Part shown: positions 58,920 through 64,000 of the stretch, piece after piece
How the letters are laid out: every line of letters begins with the position of its first letter
Numbering within the stretch: position 1 is the stretch's first letter
Assembly (NCBI RefSeq): GCF_041146395.1
Contig: NC_090984.1
Span: forward strand, 87,865,114-87,929,113
Length of the DNA stretch: 64,000 nucleotides
Source of the DNA: Eulemur rufifrons
Lineage: Eukaryota; Chordata; Mammalia; Primates; Lemuridae
Direction of reading: 5' to 3'
The notes under the pieces: model-generated
Database searches by the model: none
What the model was told of the DNA's origin: nothing
The model's input: only the letters and a program-made list of their open reading frames with translations
Position numbers and translations under genes: made by a program

Positions 58920-60168
58920 GTGAATTTTAAATCATTATAACTAGGCTCAAACACATCTTTATTAATCAAAATAGGAACCATTACAATCAACACATTTCTG
59001 CCAATGAGAAATAAGTTTGTTTATTCCCATAGCATAAAAACCTGTGCTTCGGGATTTGACAAACTCTTGGAAAGCATTTTCTGCATCCTGCTGGTTGTGC
59101 AAGTGTTTTCCCTGCAAAAAGTTATCAAGATGCTTGAAGAAGTGGTAGTCAGTTGGCGAGAGATCAGGTGAATATGGCGGATGAGGCAAAACTTCATAGC
59201 CCAATTCGTTCAACTTTTGAAGAGTTGGCTGTGCCACGTGCGGTTGGGCATTGTCGTGGAGAAGAATTGGTCCCCTTCTGTTGACCAATGCTGGCTGCAG
59301 GCGCTGCAGTTTTTGGTGCATCTCATCGATTTGCTGAACATACTTCTCAGATGTAATGGTTTCCTCAGGATTCAGAAAGCTGTAGTGGATCAGACCAGCA
59401 GCAGACCACCAAACGGAGATCATGACCTTTTTTTGGTGCAAGTTTGCCTTTGGGAAGTGCTTTGGAGCTTCTTCTTGGTCCAACCACTGAGCTGGTTGTC
59501 GCCCACTGTCATATAAAATCCACTTTTCTTCCCATGTCACAATCCGATCAAGAAATGGTTCGTTGTTGTTGCGTACAATAAGAGAAGACGACACTTCAAA
59601 ACGACGATTTTTTTGATTTTCGGTCAGTTCACGAGGCACCCACTTACCAAGCTTTTTCACTTTTCTAATTTGCTTTAAATGCCGAACGACCGTAGAATGG
59701 TTGACGTTGAGTTTTTCAGCAACTTCTCGTGTAGTTTTAAGAGGATCAGCTTCTATGATTGCTCTCAACTGGTCATTGTCAACTTCTGATGGCCGGCCAC
59801 TGCGCCCCTCATCTTCAAGGCTCTCGTCTCCTTTGCAAAACTTCTTGAACCACCACTGCACTGTACGTTCGTTAACAGTTCCTGGGCCAAATGCCTTGTT
59901 GATGTTGCGAGTTGTCTCTGCTGCTTTACGACCCATTTTGAACTCGAATAAGAAAATCGCTCGAATTTGCTTTTTGTCTAACATCATTTCGATAGTCTAA
60001 AATAAATATAAAATAAACAGCAAGTAATAAGTCATTAGCAAAAAAAAAAAAAAGCCAGAGATGTACATTAAAATGATATACAACATAACCACATTTAAGA
60101 TATATTCCAATGTTAAACGGCAAATTTCAACAATGTTAAAACCACAATTATTTTTGCACCAAAATATA
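58920..60168 (-). mobile_element. Hsmar1-like mariner element
   Basis: The full element around the transposase frame. Its 5' end has a recognisable terminal inverted repeat at 60138-60166, 'aaaaccacaattatttttgc' continuing 'accaa', a mildly mutated version of the Hsmar1/MADE1 terminus, with TA nearby. The 3' terminal repeat on the left side is not recognisable, so that end is degraded or truncated; about 58920 is an estimate from where the family-like 3' UTR ('cacatctttattaatcaaaa') fades. Confidence 0.8.
58962..59996 (-). CDS. Hsmar1-like mariner transposase, open frame of 341 codons with altered first catalytic residue
   Basis: Tc1/mariner transposase, the enzyme that cuts and inserts the element at TA sites. 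The frame runs from 59987 (ATG ATG) down to 58962 without a stop or frameshift, close to the usual length of about 343 aa. It closely resembles the human Hsmar1 transposase domain of SETMAR from MMLDKKQIRAIFLFEFKMGR to the end QKCVDCNGSYFD. Visible are the helix-turn-helix DNA-binding half (NERTVQWWFKKF; NVNHSTVVRHLKQ), the linker WVPREL, the second Asp in LLHDNAQPH, YSPDLSP and the third Asp in SPTDYHFF. The first Asp of the DD34D triad, normally in DEKW, is Glu here (TWEEKW, codon GAA), which probably cripples catalysis. Just upstream, ATC GAA precedes ATG ATG where the family start is ATG GAA, so the original start codon seems lost and the second Met is used. It lies in the intron between candidate antisense exons 2 and 3, on the same strand. 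Confidence 0.9.
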   Translation of the reverse strand, partial: TIEMMLDKKQIRAIFLFEFKMGRKAAETTRNINKAFGPGTVNERTVQWWFKKFCKGDESLEDEGRSGRPSEVDNDQLRAIIEADPLKTTREVAEKLNVNHSTVVRHLKQIRKVKKLGKWVPRELTENQKNRRFEVSSSLIVRNNNEPFLDRIVTWEEKWILYDSGRQPAQWLDQEEAPKHFPKANLHQKKVMISVWWSAAGLIHYSFLNPEETITSEKYVQQIDEMHQKLQRLQPALVNRRGPILLHDNAQPHVAQPTLQKLNELGYEVLPHPPYSPDLSPTDYHFFKHLDNFLQGKHLHNQQDAENAFQEFVKSRSTGFYAMGINKLISHWQKCVDCNGSYFD

Positions 60169-60797
60169 GAATATTTTATAAAAGAAAACCTAAAGAGACA
60201 AAGCCCTCTGCATAATATTAATATATAAGCACAGTATAAACTGTAATTGCCTTTTATTGGTAGGATACAAGAGATTTCTGTTCTTTTTTGGTTTTTTAGT
60301 AATTTCCAAATGCCCACTAACATGTTATTTAGATCAGCTAATAAGTGTTTAAGGTTGAGTAATGGGATTATGGATGATTAACCCCTGCAAAGTTCAGTAG
60401 TATTATATTGTTTTATAATTTCCTTTAAAAAAATTGCTATACTCCTAAATACTATTAGTAACAAGATCTTTGCTGTATGAGAAGTTTTTAAATAGGGGGG
60501 GAAAAAAAGAATCACAAAAGTATCCAGAGTGTTTCATGATAAAATCATTAAGTGCCTAAAAACCCCGAAATGAGAACCACATGAATGGTTAAACAAATCC
60601 GTAAGGCTGTTCTAATTTGGGGATTTCATTCAAAAATATTATCATCAGTAAGGCAGTTAGTTATACAGACTCGTTTGAACCCTTGGCCAAACAGAACACC
60701 TTTTAACTACCATTCTTGTATTTATTTACTGGTCCACAGAAAATTTTCCAAATGGTCCCCCCAATTCTGAGGATTTTTACAGACATAAAGGACTCAC

Positions 60798-60852
60798 CTT
60801 GGCAATAGTTTGGGATATTTGTTACTGAGATGTCCTGTTTTCTTCAGCACAA
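60798..60852 (-). ncRNA. Antisense transcript, candidate exon 2
   Basis: A 55-base exon candidate on the minus strand, between acceptor 'ttttttggcag' (AG at 60854-60853) and an excellent donor CCAAG/GTGAGT (60797-60792). It is not part of any repeat I recognise. One frame (GTG CTG AAG AAA ...) is open throughout and continues in phase into the next candidate exon. Confidence 0.5.
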
Positions 60853-61699
60853 CTGCCAAAAAAACCCCAGTAAATTGTTAAATCACTCAATCATTTTCCA
60901 GTCGTGAGCACCACCAAATACAGCAATAGGGTTTAAAAGAGGTATTGAGGATAATTGTAAGTACCCACTGTGACTAGGTCACTCATTGGAATACCCGACA
61001 TAGGTTTCACTTTCTTAACGAATAATTTTGAGAGAAATCACTGCTATGAATAAAAAATTCATCCTGCTTTAGTTAGGTATCCTCTTATTTAATAAATTTA
61101 CTCTGTGGATTACTGACGATATTTAACATTCTAAAAATTATTTCATTCTTTAAAACAACTATTCAATTTCCAATACTTAAAATACGTTAAGTTTTTGTTT
61201 CATATTACAAAAAAATAAGATGTTAATAGAGTAAGACCAACATCTGTCCTATTGGGGGGTCCTTTTACGTAAAGTATTTTCAGTCCCTGCAAAACCACTG
61301 CTACTTCCTTTCAAAAAGTAGCATAAGCCTCGTGCAAAGTGACACAGGCGCTTGTCTAAGGTCACAGTAGCAGCGCCCGTGCTGGCAAGCAAATTCCTCA
61401 GCATTCCGAAAGCGAGAGCTTTCTCCAGTTTCCTCCATAGCTTTATCGCGTGAGGAGCACGCGGAAACACCTCTCCCCACGCAGAATGTTTGTAAGAACC
61501 ATGTCTTCCACGTCTTAAGGAGACCCACACAGCCGGTGCCACTCGGGTGGAGAATATGGCAAGTCCCCGAAACGCATTTCCAAAGGAGGAAAAACAGCTC
61601 GGAAAGACGCAGAATCCAGAATATTTCTGAGCAGCCCAAAGGATCACCTCCAAGAAAGACTTGCACGTCTCCCCAGCCTCTTTCTCTTTCTCTCGGCGG

Positions 61700-62440
61700 G
61701 AGAGGAAGCCTCGCCCCCTTTCATCCCGCCTCCTCCCCCCAACCCCGCGAGGGAGCACTCACTTCACCATGGCTGCCCGCGGCCCCTTCACTTCCGGTGC
61801 CGGTGCCGATAGAGCTGCGCCATCCCCCCAGTCAATCGGACAACCATAGCCTCCAACTGACCTTTTTGACAGCTCTGCGACTCCTCCGACCAGGACTAGG
61901 TGCTGTCCTGGAGAGAACGGTGGATGGATGCCCCACTAAAATAAATCTGCCGGATAAGGACTCCGCTCCTTTCACGCCAGAAGCATAAAATGCGATAGAG
62001 CTGCGGCTACCGCTGCCGAGACAAAATGGCGCCGAGAAGCGGTTTAGCGCAAGCGCCTTGGAAACACCCTGCCCCGCCCCCGTGCAAGCCCCTGGCTGCA
62101 GTTCTGGGTTCCGTTTCCATGGGACACTCCGCCGCCAATCCTCGTGCCGAACTGCTCTTCCTGACCCCTCAATTCACCAATCAGTGCTCAGTCAAGCACA
62201 TCCGGAGTCGTCTCTACCAATCATTTCTCAGGACTTGCTTACTCAATACCCAATTCTCCAATAACGTTGGTCTTCGGAGAAAGCCAATCATAAGTGGAGG
62301 ATGTCCTACCTGCTGTTTTTCGCACCAATCCGTGAAGTTTCAGAGCTACATCCAATGAGGACGACAGGTAGCGAGGTCCAATCCGAAGCTCTTCGGCGTC
62401 ATGAGGAGCCAATAGGAGTTCGTGTAGAAGCGAGTCTGCT
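61700..62440. promoter_or_regulatory. Divergent CpG promoter (antisense RNA to the left, ARID4A to the right) with CCAAT array
   Basis: A CpG-rich TATA-less interval between a minus-strand first exon (donor at 61762-61757) and ARID4A exon 1. It contains ten CCAAT boxes, all on the plus strand, beginning at 62135, 62177, 62217, 62250, 62258, 62284, 62325, 62352, 62378 and 62409. Chance would give fewer than one in this length. CCAAT is the NF-Y site, and NF-Y arrays are common in bidirectional housekeeping promoters. On the left side an ETS site ACTTCCGG (61790-61797, CCGGAAGT on minus) and a YY1-like AAAATGGCGCC (62022-62032) mark probable start regions. Transcription starts themselves are inferred. 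Confidence 0.75.
61763..61860 (-). ncRNA. Antisense transcript, candidate exon 1 (PSMA3-AS1-like)
   Basis: On the minus strand, a strong donor GTGAGT (plus-strand ACTCAC at 61757-61762) follows a GC-rich segment carrying an ETS site that commonly marks starts. The exon reads ...GCCATGGTGAA before the donor; its left boundary in transcript terms (61860 here) is a guess. In human the non-coding RNA PSMA3-AS1 starts next to ARID4A and runs leftward, and this matches its position and direction. The assignment is by synteny only, so I leave the symbol blank. Confidence 0.5.
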
Positions 62441-63768
62441 CAACAGCTTGTTATTTGGTGGATTGTGGCAGTAAATCGGGGCGAGTGGGGAACCGGGCGC
62501 AGGAACTGCCGTCGCGGCCGGGAGTGGTGCTGCCGAGACGGGGGCCCCTGGGGGTCAGTGGGGCGGAGGACTCAGGAGCTGACAGCGCACACTTCACCCG
62601 CTGTTGGTAGGTGGGGAGAAAGGAAGCGCGGAATACTGAATGGACGAAGCGGCAATAGCAGCTGGTGCTGCTGCCCGGGGTCCCGGTGCAGTTGGAAGCT
62701 TTGGAGGTGGGGAGAAGGATGCCAGGCAAGTGGTGCAGCGAGCTCAGGGGAAGGGGCAAGTCGTGAAGCAGCGGCAGCAAGTGCAGGAACCGCCGCCGCA
62801 GCCGCCTCCTCGTCCGCTTCCCCGGGTTCCCCGGGAAAATGGCTGTGGGGCTGGCCGCGCCGCTAAGTTTGCTTCCGCGGGGTGAGGAGCGGGCAGCTTG
62901 GACTAGCCGGCCCCCCCAACTCCGTGGCGCGTCCTCCACTGTGGAGTCCGTGGCAGGACCCAAGGGGCTGGGGGCTGATACCTCTCTGGGCTGTACAAAA
63001 AGTTGAGGCGGGCGCGGGGAGGAGGCGGTGGCTGCCGCTGTGCGGCTCCCCTCCCCTCCCACACCCTGTCCGGCCACCTCCCCTCCTCCCCCCCCCCGCA
63101 CCCCCAACCTCTCTGTTCCCTCCACCGTTCGGGTCTCCCCGAGCACTCGCAGCTCCCTGCTGAAGGCCGCGGCCCCTGCCCCTTCGGGTGAAGGAGCGCT
63201 TCTCCTTCCTGACATGGTGCAGAGCGAAGGAGGGAGAGCAATGGCGCCGTGACACTCCGCTGCCGCCACCGCGGGCCCGGGGCGGGCCGAGGGGGCCGAG
63301 CGGCGGAGGCGGGGCGCGGGCCGAAGTCGGGGTATCAGGGGGGCGGCCGAGCAAAGCCTGGGCGGTCGCCTCTCTGGCGGACCTGGGGAAGCCCAAACGG
63401 CGCGCTGCTCTTGTCCAGAGCGATCTGTCCTGGGGCTCCGAGTTGAGCATTCCGGGTCAAAGTGGCCAGCGAGGCGGGGGTGCCGTGGGCCGCTGGCAAG
63501 CTCCGGGGCGGAACGGGCTGCCCTTATGCGCGCGTGGGCTTTTCGCTGCCCCCTCAGCTCCCGCGTCCTGGCTGCCCACTGAGGGGGTCTTGTCCCTTGC
63601 CTGCTGAGGGTTCTGCCCCTCCCCGTTGGCGTTTGTTTACTTTCTTTCCCTTCGTCGCTCCCCGCTGTTGACTGATTCTGTGCCTGTCTTTCCCCTCCCC
63701 AATGGTTCTAGCAACAGCAAAGATAGCTCGTAGAGCTGGAACCCCAGAGATCACCAATAAAAATGAAG
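62440..63768 (+). CDS. ARID4A: ARID4A 5' end: non-coding exon 1, intron 1 and the start-codon exon (partial)
   Basis: ARID4A (RBBP1) is a nuclear RB-binding protein of the Sin3A-HDAC complex with Tudor, PWWP-like, ARID and chromo domains. Only its first two codons are here. The start-codon exon runs from acceptor 'tggttctag' (AG at 63710-63711) to 63768. It contains ATG AAG at 63763-63768, directly followed by donor GTAAGT, matching the Met-Lys start of the human protein as I remember it. Exon 1 is inferred to begin near 62440-62470 and to end at 62881 before donor GTGAGG; it is GC-rich and has no coding frame leading into the start codon. The remaining exons are to the right of the window. 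Identity rests on the two codons, exon shape and gene order after PSMA3, so it is less certain than the other two genes. Confidence 0.8.
62882..63711. other. ARID4A: ARID4A intron 1, CpG island
   Basis: Very GC-rich and CpG-rich DNA between the inferred exon 1 donor (GTGAGG at 62882) and the acceptor before the start-codon exon. Long open frames on both strands here reflect GC richness, not genes. Confidence 0.6.
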
Positions 63769-64000
63769 GTAAGTGGAGTCAACGCTGCCCTGATCCTCGT
63801 GCCCTGGACACTGCCAGTCGTGAGGCTGGTGCCGTGAAATGTCATTTTTTTTTTTTGCTACTCAAAATTGATTTCCCTACTAAGCAACACTTTCAGAAAT
63901 CGAGGACGTGTTGAATGGGTGAGAAATGATCTGTGTGTCTAAATGCAGTCAGTTCAGCCCCTCTCTGTAGCAGTTAGCACTTTGGAAAGGCTGGTGCAGC

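Noticed and set aside
59181..60000. Plus-strand frames of 111 and 99 codons
   Set aside because: They are antisense shadows of the Hsmar1-like transposase frame.
61249..61758. Minus-strand open frame of 169 codons left of the divergent promoter
   Set aside because: It overlaps another frame of 121 codons on the same strand, has no family resemblance, and is in a CpG-rich zone. Part lies beyond the antisense donor and would be intronic.
62451..63450. Long open frames (up to 272 codons) on the minus and plus strands around the ARID4A CpG island
   Set aside because: The translations are Arg/Pro/Gly/Ala-rich with no recognisable domain, overlap each other on both strands, and sit in very GC-rich DNA where stops are rare.
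63702..63762. ATG at 63702 just before the ARID4A start as an upstream frame or alternative start
   Set aside because: It lies before the inferred acceptor AG at 63710-63711 and would be intronic. It is also out of frame with the ARID4A ATG.

Overview
This is 64 kb of primate nuclear DNA, most likely from a strepsirrhine and probably a Malagasy lemur. Genes are split by introns with GT-AG borders, and the DNA is packed with Alu repeats. The youngest Alus have the strepsirrhine form: 'gtgccgtggcgtcag' near the tail, an insertion containing 'ttgtccatataatttc' between the arms, and 'cctagcactctgggagg' in the left arm. Older J-type Alus, L1, L2, MIR, Tigger, hAT and mariner copies fill the rest. 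Gene order matches human 14q23.1: ACTR10, tRNA-Lys, PSMA3, ARID4A, with an antisense transcript (PSMA3-AS1 in human) between the last two.

Layout: (1) 1-10.5 kb holds the last six coding exons and 3' UTR of ACTR10 (Arp11, dynactin pointed end). (2) 10.5-17.8 kb is intergenic: a MaLR-like LTR, a long interrupted L2 copy, a (CA)n tract, and an intact minus-strand tRNA-Lys(CTT) gene. (3) 17.8-42.1 kb is the complete PSMA3 gene, 11 coding exons giving a 255-aa 20S proteasome alpha-7 subunit; its introns hold most of the Alus, a hAT element with an 8-bp target duplication, a mariner-type MITE, a Tigger element split by an Alu, and a U2 pseudogene. (4) 42.1-61.7 kb is intergenic on the plus strand and probably crossed by a minus-strand spliced non-coding RNA; three exon candidates are visible. 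It holds an L1 tail with a perfect 98-bp inverted copy nearby, a U6 pseudogene, a decayed mariner and an Hsmar1-like mariner with an uninterrupted 341-codon transposase frame. (5) 61.7-64 kb is a CpG-rich divergent promoter with ten same-strand CCAAT boxes, then the 5' end of ARID4A, of which only the first two codons (Met-Lys) lie here.

The three protein genes are unrelated in function (dynein/dynactin transport, protein degradation, Sin3/HDAC chromatin repression) and all read on the plus strand. I see no prokaryote-like operon, CRISPR or undescribed multi-gene system. The points most worth a second look are the Hsmar1-like transposase (frame open, first catalytic Asp changed to Glu), the perfect inverted repeat at 45.75/46.67 kb, and the CCAAT array.
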